From Hyaloperonospora brassicae (taxonomy: Eukaryota; Oomycota; Peronosporomycetes; Peronosporales; Peronosporaceae), in the NCBI GenBank assembly GCA_947650285.1, contig CANTFL010000235.1, positions 182,277 to 246,276 of the forward strand: a DNA stretch of 64,000 bases, given 5' to 3'. The position numbers and the translations under genes are program-made. Shown in pieces: positions 23,542 to 35,811 of the stretch (positions within the stretch are counted from its first letter, which is position 1; each line of letters starts with the position of its first letter). The notes under the pieces are model-generated. The model was not told the DNA's origin. It saw only the letters and a program-made list of their open reading frames with translations, and did not search any database.

Positions 23542-25619
23542 CATATATACGCAGCACCTGTGCGATAGACATTTCATCGTGATAGAGGAGCGTCAGCCCA
23601 AGCAAATCGTACTTGTAAAAATGGCTGTACTTCATCCCCCAAGCGAGGCTAGTATGTTGATCCTTCAAACTAGGTGGCCTACAGGCGACAGAGTGACCTT
23701 TTTCTGGCTGTATGTAATATCTTGGTTGAAGACGGGTCGTTTGTGCGGCGAAGGCTCTCGACGTAAATGGATTGAAGTGTCGTAGGTAAGACAAAAAGCC
23801 ACAGCTGTCGAGCTGAAAAAAATAATGAGGCCTGAGCTTTCAAGTCATCTTATTTGGGGTCATATGATTGTTTAATCTTGTACCACGTACTTTTTGCATC
23901 CTCGGTATGTCCAGGTCAACCTACAAGACGCTAAGGTCAGCCTTTATTAAGAATCGAGCCACCACCACGGATAGTTACATAGTCCTGTTGGCGTCGTATA
24001 CTCGAGCAGGTCCAAAACACATGGCTGGCCATACCTGGACCAGTAGCCACACACTTAGGTACGGGGCACGACCAGTCTTAATAAGTTTAATTTTAAGCGA
24101 AACATTGTTATTCTTTAGAGATATAGTGTCTAATTTTTGGTCGGAAAGGAATAAGTTTTTTCGCCGTATTTATTTATTCAAGAGGTTAAAAGTTTCCTTT
24201 CCGATATGAAACAAGGAGTTTCATCGCTTCACGTACCTTCGAATTTTATTCCATGCGGCACGGCGCCGCCAAGAGGAAATTTGTGTTATATGTCTTTGAC
24301 GAGAAAATTTATCGGGTACCTCCATCCTAAAAATTTAAATTGCTCGTGCGCGCCGAATATGGGATAAAACTACAGGTGTCTCAGTGGATGTAGACGTGGC
24401 TATTTTTCATGCCCACATAGGCGAGACTGATGTCACCTCTAATTCCGTTGCCATACCGAAATGTGCTAGCGACGTATTGTCACTACCGAGGAGTCAGTCA
24501 TGATACCGGACCACCTTTGACGTGAAGTTAACCAATGAACCTGGCTCAAGCGACCTATATATAGATAATGGGAAAGTTTAAATCAGGGTGAGACAAAACA
24601 AACTAAGATTATGCTGCTTTACCATAGATTCGGTCGCTATGTCACGCATGGGCAAATTAATACGATTCCAATCTGAATCGTCATCCAATACATGGTGTCG
24701 CCATGGTAATTCTGTTTTCTCGCTTCATAAGCCTTGTATAATGTATAAGTATGACTTCGCCGATCTCTCAGCCAAGACATATGCTGGAGCGTGGCTTGCA
24801 CCATCCATCATTGGCCCAAATTCTTAAGACGCTACTTCAGCTCTAAGTCCTGCCCGTGTAATATCATAAATAACCCGTAAACCTCAATTGTGAAAATGCC
24901 GTCGTCTTTCAATTCGACCTCAACTTTCGATGAACAAAAGATAGACCCCCGGCCGACCACCTTGATCCACCTTGAACGCGTGTCGAGCCGCTGAAAGCCA
25001 AAAATTTTTGGAATTGATTAAGTAGAGCATCACTCAAACAACTAGCTGCTTGGTTTTCGTCCAACAAGGCATCATGAATGACGGAATCGACTCGTTAGAG
25101 TCCATAATAAATCACGAAATAGCACATCGCGGTGGGACGCAGAAGCTGTCCACTGTCCCGCTGCTGATGTCTCTATTGCTATAAGTTATGTTCGAACACA
25201 AGCTAAATCTTGTCCACCCTGCTGGCTCGGTAGTGCAGCCATCTCGGATAGGACCCAGGGTAGAGACCTCGTGTCGTCACAAACGCCCCGCACAAAGCTT
25301 ATTATCTAATTTGTGCAATCGGGTAGATACGACAGGAAGAGGTCAACAGTGTCGTGCTAAGCAGTTATTTATAAACATGTGGGTGCAAGAGCAAGATGAG
25401 CAGAAGTTTTTACAGTGTGAGTCCTCAATCGGTCTTATACGAGTCTGCTCTTTAGCGTACGAATTTGTTATTTCTAGTTTCCAGTCACCTCGTCCTGCTA
25501 CTCCACCAGAACACCAGATAACCAGCAAGAGTCGCTGGAAGAATGCAGATTAAGACCATACATGTCAAGAGGTAGCATAGATTCGCGAGGGTCCAGCTCG
25601 ATGACCATAGCTTGCATCC
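23542..25619. other. AT-rich intergenic DNA, no supportable gene
   Basis: Frames of 113 codons (23868-24209, plus) and 121 codons (25188-25553, plus) lack recognisable motifs. The 3' end of the LINE relic probably lies near 25600, but no poly(A) or target duplication was identified. Confidence 0.55.
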
Positions 25620-26340
25620 TATTTATCTGGAGCCCAAAGCGTCAGTAATATCATCGATACTATGAATGATCGGCATCATCGCAGACCGATCGCGAAGATA
25701 GACATCAGTATTAACGGCATATTCCGAGACCATATACTTAATGGTCCTACTTCCAGACGTTATCGGTAGTCCTTCCCTATGTCTTCCCGCGCTTGAAGCA
25801 CCCAATAGTCAATATTGAGGGCGAGAATATAGAGAAGTGGCGCAAGGGATACCCTTGCCGTATTGCACAATTAATCACACGTTATATCGAGCGAAATCCG
25901 TTTACGAAAAAACGGCACGTAGTGTGGCGGTGTAAGGCTTTCACGACTAACACGAAGCGGGGTGACAACCCGAGACATGTCAGCGCCGAAAGTAAATATG
26001 TACGTTGCAATGTGTCGTAAGCCTTGACAGAGTCGATAAGCAGAGCAATAAATCCATGAAAAAAGCTGTACATGGAATTTGCTGCCCAATGTGCTACTTT
26101 GAGTGCCGTCAAGAACTTTCAAGGAACGTATAAATTGATTGCTGCGGGACAAAACCAACTTGAACCGGCAGTGCGAGATGCGGCAGCATCGGTCGCATCC
26201 GAAATGAAAGAATCTTGGTAAATAACTTGTAGTCTCTATTGAGAATAGCGGGCAGGCGATGATCACAGAGCAAGGCAGAGGCTGGAGATTTCTTCAAGCA
26301 ATAAATACCCGCTTCACCATACAACGCCAATAACACAATG
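25620..26340 (-). pseudogene. LINE reverse transcriptase relic
   Basis: Three minus-strand fragments in at least two frames carry consecutive RT motifs. 26109-26336 has the N-terminal LNRDYKLFTKIL and GFVPQQSI region. 25882-26112 has the catalytic-Asp block (FIALLIDSVKAYDT, then a RFFVNGF stretch). 25623-25805 has the YADD region, here Y-A-V-N, followed by TDVYLRD. These are non-LTR (LINE) RT hallmarks. The loss of the catalytic pair and the frameshifts make it inactive. Confidence 0.8.
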
Positions 26341-26394
26341 TACGAAATTCATCTGGCGTAAAATGTCATGAAAATAGAGCCGAGGGCGTCCGCG

Positions 26395-26919
26395 TCATCT
26401 GGTAAAATTTGTTGTCGATTTCATCCGGTCTAGCATCTTACTACGTTTGAGCCTCCCCAACTCCGCACTCAAAACTTCGGGAGAAATGTCCGATGTCATA
26501 GTAAAGTCATCTAACCGGTCTGGAGGAGTGGCCCGGGAAATGAACGCGGCGGTATTGTCGAAACAGGAAAAAGAGTGAGTCATAATACGCTCCCAGCCGT
26601 CAGTCATTTTATCAGCCAATTCCTGGCACCGATTTAACCCGGATGACGCTTTTCCTCCCAGATACACGATGGTGTTGTCATGAAACTTAGTCAAAACTCG
26701 GGAGTAAAATCGGTAGGACGTCTCTCTAGGCGTGTACGTGTGCTGAACGAGAAGCCGTTCTTTCTTGTAACATTGCCATAAGCAGCGACACTCTGCCACA
26801 TTACGCCAAAGATCCGCCGGAGTATTGGATGTGATAGGATGGTCGCGACTTTCATGGTCTCCCGAAGATGAGGTAGCAGGGGTACGCGTCGCCAGGAGAG
26901 CAGTATTTGATTCGTACAT
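26395..26919 (-). pseudogene. LINE ORF2 segment between endonuclease and RT
   Basis: A 174-codon open minus frame sits between the endonuclease and RT relics, in the expected order. It includes a SYRFYSRVLTKFHDNTIVYL stretch and a DISPEVLSAELGRLKRSKML stretch. The latter resembles the helix that precedes the RT fingers in LINE ORF2 proteins. It is assigned by position and character; there is no catalytic motif of its own. Confidence 0.6.
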
Positions 26920-27072
26920 AGAGAAGATGCCGGCGCTGCCGATAACTTTTTGTCAGAACTTGGCGATCAATTTTGGTTTTTTTTAAAAGAGCTAAACGAA
27001 GACTTATCTCTCAGTCGTCTCACCAGTCGGCCAAGCTACGGGATGTGGTGAATTCCGACGTCGGAACAGAAA

Positions 27073-27892
27073 TCATAGCGTCAGCTTGAAGCCGGACCAG
27101 CGCAATGACCGCATTGATGGCTTTGTGCGCGGCCGCATGTGCAAAACCAGGAACAGGCTACACGGGACTCGTCTTTCGGACACAGACCACATGACGGGGC
27201 ACGCCGATACTGCTGCTGATGCCATTGTTGTCGGCATCAGGAACCGGTACCGATATAGCAACGTCTTGAATCCAATCAGCATGCCGCAAGCTCACATACC
27301 ACCTACCAGTCGAAAACTTGCCGAACCATTGATCGGAAGAGTGTAGAAATTAGTGTAAGCCGCCGCGTGAAACGCCGGTACATCTCTCGCTTCTTTGGCG
27401 ATGTCCATGTCACCATCAAGGACATCAATAAGCTACGCTGGATCAAGATGCCGTCGCAACGCCAAGGAATCATGTAGTCCGGGTGGCGACACAAAGAAAA
27501 GCTCAGGTCGCGGCTCTAAAGAACAGTTAAAGCCCCCTCTAGCGAACATAGTTCCGTCGCATACCTGTATAAGAAGTAGAAGGCTCTTGAACAGCGACTA
27601 CCATTCAGGCTTGACACTTGATGCATACACGCTGACAACAAAACCTGTTTCGCCCAGGAGCGTGATCTAAACAGCCATCCAGTGCTGTGTCCAATGCGCC
27701 TCAGACTACGGAACCATTTCCGTGACCGATGAGTAAGGGTTCAATAACCATCGCCGCTCCTCCTTGAGAGTGCTCTGACTCAGTCCACAACGAGCTTCCG
27801 CGCTTTTGTACGAATCCCCAGGAGGAGTTGTAAAGCTTTTCCATCGTCATAAACTCACCAATAGTGACTCGCGTTTCATGTAAAAACAACAA
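27073..27892 (-). pseudogene. LINE AP-type endonuclease relic
   Basis: The minus frame 27701-27892 has the N-terminal endonuclease pattern LHETRVT then WGFVQKRGSSLWTESEHSQG, the Glu-containing block. Near 27210-27330 another frame reads WYVSLRHADWIQDVAISVP followed by DADNNGIS. There the invariant S-D-H motif of AP endonucleases has become A-D-N. In between, the frames are scrambled. The enzyme would nick target DNA for reverse transcription; here it is dead. Confidence 0.7.
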
Positions 27893-28097
27893 ATCAATGA
27901 TTCCCCTAGATTTGCTCTCCCGGAAGTGACTATACCAAGATGAGCAGTGTTCCGGATGCTTGAAGAATTCCGCGACATACTGCGAATGGAGACCGATGAT
28001 GTTGTTTCACAGATGACGGGACTCCTTCAACAGAAGTCGACGACGACGTTGGGGCATGCTCCGAGGCGGCGAGCCCCCTATCTCATCCGAGACGCCC

Positions 28098-30486
28098 TCA
28101 GCTCTGCGTTTCCAGCAGCTGACCATCGCGAGCGATAAGGTCAAGCGCCGGTTTCGAGATGAAACGATTGCAGAAAATGCCGTCGACCGCCGCGCGCACC
28201 TCTATGGAGAGGTGGTATAATACAGCCTTTGTTCGTGGCATTACCACGTCCGTCTCAATCTCTATGGGTGCGAGCTTTGGCAGCAATACACACAGAGCAT
28301 TAAGAACCTCCCAATAATCTAAGCCAGAAAGCGGCTCGAGGACCGTCGCGGACAGCAAATCAGGCTGTAGTTTGCTGATATTGTCGTCACCGTTAAATAT
28401 TGTCCGTCGCTCTCACTCTAATATGACCGGTTTTCCCATCCGCCTTGGTGGCCCAACCCGTGCACAGATCGCGGGGTTTCGCATCGGCGTGTGTGGAGTA
28501 ACCCCGGATCACATCCAGTTGAGATTCACTATTGATGGCATGTTTGAAGGAACGCAGAATGTCACCCGGCATCGGTGTGAGATACTTAATTGGATACGGT
28601 AGACCAGAGACGAGTCTCTCCAATTCCAAGGCACACGTGGTTACCCACGCCTCTTATCCCTTCGGTCCAACTGGCATGGTAGCCGGAAGTTTTGTAACAG
28701 ATTTGTGCCGATTGACCCATTTGCGAATCGCAGCCGAGTCCGCGGAAAGTTTTTCATACTGTACGGCTCAGCGGCGGCTTCCACTGCAGAAGATGCGGTG
28801 TCTAGAACTTTGCGCACTCGGGCTGCACATGAAGTATGGTATTGAGTATTGAGATCGCGAACGTGTGCCATCGGGGACCGGACCGCTACCACCGAACAAA
28901 GATCGCCCGTGATAGCGACCGGACGAGTCGGCGAGCCAGAAGCATCCGTTTCGGGGTCGTCGAGTACTCCAGACGAGTCATTGAGCTCTTCCTCGATCGC
29001 CTTGGCTAGGTCCGCTAGAATAGGTACACGAGCGGTACAGGAAGGCGGAGTTACAGCCCCTTCATCCAGGTCCTGTAGGCACATGGTGTCACCAAACGCA
29101 ACCGTGCTCTCCGTCATCGAAACATCGATATTCTGTGACTTTTGCCTGTCCGACATCTTGGGGAACGTCGATGAAAGGTCCGACGGTCCCGGTGAATGAG
29201 GTGCGCCGCGAACTACACCGTGCGAGGTGGTGGTTCTGAAGGCCCACCTGTGATACCCCGTTTGCGGCGAATGTAAGAGGCCACCAATTGCTGGATCATG
29301 AACCGACTACTCTATCTGCATCTTTCCGCTAGTGACGTAGGCAACTCGTGGGGTGGTGTAATCTCTTGCGGAAATTCGACGTCGGTCACGAGCTTCTTTT
29401 TCGGTGTAATCATTGCCAACCGGCGGGTCAGAGTATTAAGTGTTTTCGCTGCGGTCTTTGCGTCCATGTTCGCTCGGCTCGCCATCGCGCCCGCAGCATG
29501 GTATTCGTGCGTCAATCGCCGCAATTCTCCACCATCGTCATCGAGTGAGGCAGGGTTCTCATTATCCTGGGTGTCAGAAGCAATAGCTTCTTCGAGTGCC
29601 TGAGCATGAGCCTCGAAGTAGCAGGACTTTTTGGTGTCAGCCTCGCGCTGCTTCTCTGCGGCTGCGAAAGTATTTTTCTCGACCTCTTTCCGTGCGGCCG
29701 CTACGTGTAATCGAGCAGACTCAAGCGCCGTCTCCTTTAATGTTTTTGGAAGAAGAGACGAGCCGTCCCCCGGGGTAGAAGTTGGAAATGCGGCAGCAAC
29801 CGCATGATCTCCACGCAGTAATTGATCCAGTTCCCGAATCGCCTGCGTGCGCTGTTAAATCGCCTTGATGGGGGCAGAGGGCGTTGGCGCAGATTGGACA
29901 ATTTCGAAACGTCCTTGGGATGACCCAAGGCCTTAACCAGCTTAGGTGGGGACTTGTTTGCAGAGGCCGTGGTCGCAGAAATTGTTTGTGAAGTAGTCGT
30001 CGACTTCGGGAGAGGCGAGTTTCGTGAATCGTCAATCGTGGTGGACTGCGAATGCGTGGTTAGTGTCACTGGAGGTCCCGCCGCTGTACTGGAAGTCGCC
30101 ACCGGGGGACGCACATCCCGCTTTTTATTGTTCTCGCCAGGGTCAAACCACGCGGTCGTCGACATTCCATTGACGCGATTAGCACCACCACGAGAGGTCT
30201 GGCATCCCACGACCTTAGACGCGGTGGCATCGACCGAATGAGCATCACTAGGAGGTGCCTGCGACACCTTACTCAACAGGGGGTCCTTGTCGCCATCCGC
30301 TTTCAACCTCTCCGTGGTCGCCACCCAAGATTCCGCCAGTCCCGATATATGCTGCATGCGACCGGCACCGTCCAAGTGGGTAAACGTCAACCCCATGACG
30401 TGAGCTAGATCAGTTGGCACACCGGTGAATTTGCGGTGATGCTGAACGTGACAAGCGCCTTTGCGTCCGCCGCACTTGGGACTCGA
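28098..30486 (-). pseudogene. Probable LINE ORF1-like protein relic
   Basis: A chain of minus-strand frames (30420-29737, 29524-29312, 29156-28641, 28629-28393, 28358-28098) lies upstream of the endonuclease. At its start (30440-30486) it has a Cys-rich segment CFICYSPYHSSPKCGG. It continues with a Ser/Thr/Pro-rich low-complexity stretch (~30000-30250) and later an acidic, Ala-rich segment (~28700-29100). The chain is broken by at least three frame changes. Calling it ORF1 rests on position and the Cys pattern, not on a recognised domain. Confidence 0.5.
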
Positions 30487-31891
30487 GTGATAAGGCGAGT
30501 AGCAGATAAAACAGGGAACGCGTTGGAAGTGCCGATAATGGTGGAGGAAGATCTACGTGTTGGAGGTTGCGATGTGAGTAGCCAGCTTGAGTTGTTCAGG
30601 ACATGACACCGCGTCGAAAGTCGCTAAAAAATTCGAATCATACACCTCCGAGCATTGGGAGCATCCACGAGTCACAGATGTCGCCACACATGAAACACTG
30701 GAATCTAAAATATCTTGGACCAAGCTTGCCGCCACTCAATTGTCTAGGGCCCGTACTTGATAGTGCAAGTGGTGTCTAAAAACCGAAGTAGCAGGTAGAA
30801 ATGAAGTATTAATGTCGTCGCGCTCCAGTGTAGCTGGACACAGCATCTGAAGACGCTTACCACGAAATAGAAATGTCTTGGTATGCCAGCTCGCAGCAGC
30901 TTCTTAACCCGGCATAATGAAAGGCAGGCGCCTCGTGTCGGCGTCGTAACTGGTCCGCTTGGCACCCTTGATCAGTTCCCGACTCATGACATCGGGCTCC
31001 GTCTCCCCCTCGCGTCGTTCCAAGAGTTGTAGAGCCAACTTCTTCTCCGCGATGCATTGAGGCATTTGCACATAAGGAGGAACAATAGCAATAATCTTTC
31101 CTTCGAGATACGCTTCGAAATAATCAAGCATCACTACCCTTGTAGCCCGCGGGCGCGTGCAGACTAAAATTCCAGGCGGAGAAGGCAAAACGATGACCCC
31201 ATCATCCATGCCGTAAGAGCCTCCTCCTCAAGCGGAATCATTGGACGCAGATCATCGTCCAACTTCGCAACCCACGCCCTGGTGGCCGCGCGGAGCAGGA
31301 CCGCCTTGCGATCCTGAGAAGAATCGGTCTCCGCAACACCAGCGGCGGAGATGGGGTGGGTAACATCGACCGGACCGGCTTTAAGAAAGTCGGCATGGTC
31401 AGGTCAGCGATTGCCGCCCGAGTCCGGACGGCAAATTTCACCCAAGTCCGGTCGGCGATTTTCGTCCGAATCCGTTCGGCGATTTTCGTCGGGCCTTTGC
31501 CGACGTAACTTGTCGAGTCCCGGACACGTACAATCGCAGAGTTTCGATTGGTAAATATTTTCGGAGACATTGGGCTCGACGAGTCCGCTGCCCGCAGCCG
31601 CGTTCGGAATTAGTCCGGCTGCCGCCTTTGGATACGAGGCCGGACCTCCTGGTCCGCAACCTTCCCTACCGGCACCGGGACGAATGGGTGAGTACTCATC
31701 TCCACCTCCATCCGACCCCGGCTGCTCAGCTCTCCCCTGCTTAAAATGCCTCGGCATATGCGAATCGCGCCTCCCGCACGTGAGGTATGCAGCGCTGTGC
31801 ATGGCTCTGCCGTCGACAGTATGCGTGATGTTTTGGCACCCTTCCGCGTGCTACGATGATGCGTCTGCGTACAACATCGCAAACCTGGAAG
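30487..31891 (-). pseudogene. Decayed mobile-element coding relic with degenerate zinc knuckle
   Basis: The minus frame 31802-31404 starts with a knuckle-like motif (YLTCGRRDSHMPRHFKQG) in which the outer two Cys of a C-C-H-C pattern are Tyr and Phe. It continues with a Gly/Pro/Ala-rich stretch, then an Arg-Pro-Asp octapeptide repeat. The minus frame 31209-30904 is also open. It may be the 5' part of the LINE or a separate gag. It stops abruptly at 31891, where the tandem array begins. Confidence 0.45.
31407..31493 (-). repeat. 24-bp tandem repeat encoding an Arg-Pro-Asp octapeptide
   Basis: Three full 24-bp units (31422-31445, 31446-31469, 31470-31493) plus a partial one, with the core CGGCGATTTTCGTC. 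As 24 is a multiple of three, the minus frame reads repeated octapeptides of the form R-R-P-D-x-x-E-N/I. Confidence 0.85.
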
Positions 31892-33448
31892 TGCGGACGA
31901 ACGACGCTACGACAGGTTTCTCTCTTTTCTAGTTTCTTGGACAGCACCGTGCTCTTTCATGAGCTGCAAGACTCGAATGACTGACTCAGCGAAAGTATAC
32001 CACCTTCCGTCTACTACATTGAACACGTGACTAGGTTCAAAGGTCGGATTACCACACTTTTCTGTTGTGTGTACGTCACGTCGAGTAGAGGTCATCAAAA
32101 GACTGGACCATATGATGACGACCAAGTCGACGCTTTATGTAGACAGTCACATGTCAGCTGGTACCATCCATTCGTGGCAGCGACGCGACCTGATCTATTT
32201 GCTCGGATCGGACCGAAAAAAAGAAGAACGCAACACGCTACCAGACGTCACACAAACGTTATGTATTCCAATCGGCCGCAACAATTCGTATTCCAGACGA
32301 TGGCCAACAACACGAGAACAAGTGTGGGAGCGCGCTATGTGAACGACACCACAAACTTGTGTGCGGACACAAGGCGCGCTTTGTGCTCGAGAGCGACGTC
32401 TGTAGTATTCTCCCCAGTATCACATTTCTTTTTGTTTATGTTCGAATTGCTCATATCGACTGCAAGACAACAAACGGCACTCAACAAAACATGAGACTGT
32501 AATCGTCAAGATCATGCTGCTCCATGCAGCCTTACTGACAGGTGTGTGTATATCGTTTTGGCTTCGACGACACCTCGTGAGACATGATACTACGTCGGGA
32601 CAGAAGCACGTCTGACGTAGGTCTATCAGTATTCCAGCGACAACAGTCTTGGCCCTGCGTGCGTGTCACACCAGCCACCTTCACCAGCGTGCCGTATCAC
32701 GCCACACACACTTAATGTATTGTATGTGTGTGGCGTCTGTGGTCGTAGTGCGTGTATCTACACCAAGGGGCGATTCCTAGACGTTTGCCCTCACTACAAG
32801 ACGTTCCGTAGCCTCAAACCTTTTGCGTTGTTAAGAAAGACACGTCGTTTTTTGATGACTTACAAGGCACTGGAGTGTGTAGCTTTGTATCTCCAATAGC
32901 AACTTCAGCTCGCGACGTCCGTGGACTTAGCTCCACACTTCCGAGCTCGCGGTATTCCGTTTTCCTCGACCACAGATCTACGAGTACACTGCGACTTCGT
33001 GTGACGGGAGTCGTGATTTCACTGTCAACGAGGGCGCGCGTACCATATCTACTATGATGAGGCTGTCTAAACACGGCACTCTGCTTTGTTGTGCTTTACG
33101 TATGCCGAGATCATCGTGTCTGAATGCCTGATGCTAGTTCTGACCGGTCGTCAATCTCGCAAATCGTCAGCTGAATATAGACTGGTGTGTTGCGTGTGTG
33201 GAAGCTGAGGAAACGGTGACACCATTGTTTGCTCAGCTTCCTCCCTCGTCTCTTCTTCTCGTCCTCTCGTAGAAACCTTTGCTGTTGACCAGACGCCGAA
33301 GTGGCACGATGACCTTGGGGAATTCTATCTTTGTTCTTCTGTTCGGCATTGTAGACGAAGTGGCGCAAGCTGACTTTTTTCACGATCAGAGAGGCATATT
33401 TTGTACATGCATCACGCGTTCATCCGAACTATACGCGCTCAAGATGTG

Positions 33449-35811
33449 GTGGTGGTGGTGGTGGTGGTGTCAAGTACGTCCATTATTATGATAACTAACG
33501 ACTGATAAGTGTGACAAGAAGTACGGCCCGGGTATCGGGTCGACAACTAAAGGGCTCCGTAGAGCCAGGGGCGACGGCAACGAGGTCAGAGACCCTCCTA
33601 CCGAAGCCAACTACGAGTCAATCATGACCGCTGGCGCGACCAAGTAGACTGGGGACATGCGTACCGCCGGAGCGGCAGCACGTACAACGCGGGTATGCTG
33701 CCATATAAGGCAACAAACCCCTTTAGGACCGCTTGCGCGGCCCCCGACGTGGAGTGCGAACACCGAAGTGACTGCGTGGCGTGGAGAACGCCAACCCGCC
33801 ATATATCTCTCCGAGGAGCTCAACCATCTGCGATGGTGGCTCCCTTCAGCCGCTTGCGCGGCCCCCGACGTGGAGTGCGATCACCGAAGTGACTGCGTGG
33901 CGTGGAGAACGCCAACCCGCCGTATATATCTCCGAGGAGCTCAACCATCTGCGATGGTGGCTCCCTTCAGCCGCTTGCGCGGCCCCCGACGTGGAGTGCG
34001 ATCACCGAAGTGACTGCGTGGCGTGGAGAACGCCAACCCGCCATATATCTCTCCGAGGAGCTCAACCATCTGCGATGGTGGCCCCCTTCAGCCGCTTGCG
34101 CGGCCCCCGACGTGGAGTGCGATCACCGAAGTGACTGCGTGGCGTGGAGAACGCCAACCCGCCATATATCTCTCCGAGGAGCTCAACCATCTGCGATGGT
34201 GGCCCCCTTCAGCCGCTTGCGCGGCCCCCGACGTGGAGTGCGATCACCGAAGTGACTGCGTGGCGTGGAGAACGCCAACCCGCCGTATATCTCTCCGAGG
34301 AGCTCAACCATCTGCGATGGTGGCTCCCTTCAGCCGCTTGCGCGGCCCCCGACGTGGAGTGCGATCACCGAAGTGACTGCGTGGCGTGGAGAACGCCAAC
34401 CCGCCATATATCTCTCCGAGGAGCTCAACCATCTGCGATGGTGGCTCCCTTCAGCCGCTTGCGCGGCCCCCGACGTGGAGTGCGATCACCGAAGTGACTG
34501 CGTGGCGTGGAGAACGCCAACCCGCCGTATATCTCTCCGAGGAGCTCAACCATCTGCGATGGTGGCCCCCTTCAGCCGCTTGCGCGGCCCCCGACGTGGA
34601 GTGCGATCACCGAAGTGACTGCGTGGCGTGGAGAACGCCAACCCGCCGTATATCTCTCCGAGGAGCTCAACCATCTGCGATGGTGGCTCCCTTCAGCCGC
34701 TTGCGCGGCCCCCGACGTGGAGTGCGATCACCGAAGTGACTGCGTGGCGTGGAGAACGCCAACCCGCCATATATCTCTCCGAGGAGCTCAACCATCTGCG
34801 ATGGTGGCTCCCTTCAGCCGCTTGCGCGGCCCCCGACGTGGAGTGCGATCACCGAAGTGACTGCGTGGCGTGGAGAACGCCAACCCGCCGTATATCTCTC
34901 CGAGGAGCTCAACCATCTGCGATGGTGGCTCCCTTCAGCCGCTTGCGCGGCCCCCGACGTGGAGTGCGATCACCGAAGTGACTGCGTGGCGTGGAGAACG
35001 CCAACCCGCCATATATCTCTCCGCGGAGCTCAACCATCTGCGATGGTGGCTCCCTTCAGCCGCTTGCGCGGCCCCCGACGTGGAGTGCGATCACCGAAGT
35101 GACTGCGTGGCGTGGAGAACGCCAACCCGCCATATATCTCTCCGAGGAGCTCAACCATCTGCGATGGTGGCTCCCTTCAGCCGCTTGCGCGGCCCCCGAC
35201 GTGGAGTGCGATCACCGAAGTGACTGCGTGGCGTGGAGAACGCCAACCCGCCGTATATCTCTCCGAGGAGCTCAACCATCTGCGATGGTGGCCCCCTCCA
35301 GCCGCTTGCGCGGCCCCCGACGTGGAGTGCGATCACCGAAGTGACTGCGTGGCGTGGAGAACGCCAACCCGCCATATATCTCTCCGCGGAGCTCAACCAT
35401 CTGCGATGGTGGCTCCCTTCAGCCGCTTGCGCGGCCCCCGACGTGGAGTGCGATCACCGAAGTGACTGCGTGGCGTGGAGAACGCCAACCCGCCGTATAT
35501 CTCTCCGAGGAGCTCAACCATCTGCGATGGTGGCCCCTGAGCCGCTCGCGCGGCCCCTTGACGTGGAGTGTGCGCTCGCCGCAGCGGCGACACGTGGCGC
35601 GGGGTACGCCTCCAGTCCGTAAAACACCCCTGCTAGGGCCGCTTGCGCGACCCGTCGGTCTCCTACGCCCACTCCCGCGACTGCGAGTGCAGCGTGCCCG
35701 CGTCAGATCTTCGACCACGTCGGCTCCCCAAGGGGAGGATTCCCTCCGACGTGACTGCCCCGAAGGGAAAAAGACTGGCTTGAGCTGAACCGTGAAAATT
35801 TGGGAATCATA
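33449..35811 (-). mobile_element. 2.36 kb VNTR-containing retroposon-like insertion
   Basis: The insertion splits a sequence that is continuous in all other units. It is flanked by a 19-bp direct repeat TATACGCGCTCAAGATGTG (33430-33448 and 35812-35830). One end is a GGT run (ACC repeats on the minus strand), the other a unique GC-rich segment of ~270 bp, and the middle is a 121-bp minisatellite. A long target duplication plus a simple-repeat tail suggests target-primed reverse transcription, giving minus orientation with the ACC tail 3'. It has no protein-coding capacity. The LINE found just upstream in this window is one kind of element that could have mobilised it. Confidence 0.7.
33729..35541. 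repeat. 121-bp minisatellite, 15 copies
   Basis: Fifteen head-to-tail copies start with CCGCTTGCGCGGCCCCCGAC at exact 121-bp steps from 33729. Copies differ at few sites (CCATATAT or CCGTATAT; GGCTCCC or GGCCCCC; CCGAGG or CCGCGG). Each contains a small dyad, ACCATC-TGC-GATGGT. Two further degenerate copies follow (about 35542 and 35639), suggesting the array grew from the insertion's own body. Confidence 0.97.

Noticed and set aside
25188..25553. 121-codon plus ORF near the LINE 3' side
   Set aside because: No motif; probably chance or relic sequence.
33729..35541. CRISPR-like array
   Set aside because: The repeats are contiguous with no unique spacers, in a eukaryotic transposon-rich context.
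33657..35788. Some fifteen overlapping 117-144-codon plus-strand ORFs
   Set aside because: They are the same 121-bp repeat read in rotating frames; there is no start context, domain or independent conservation.
35690..35811. tRNA-type A and B boxes at the unique end of the VNTR insertion
   Set aside because: There are only loose matches (CAGCTCAAGCCAGT and GGTCGAAGATC on the minus strand), insufficient to call a tRNA-derived SINE head.
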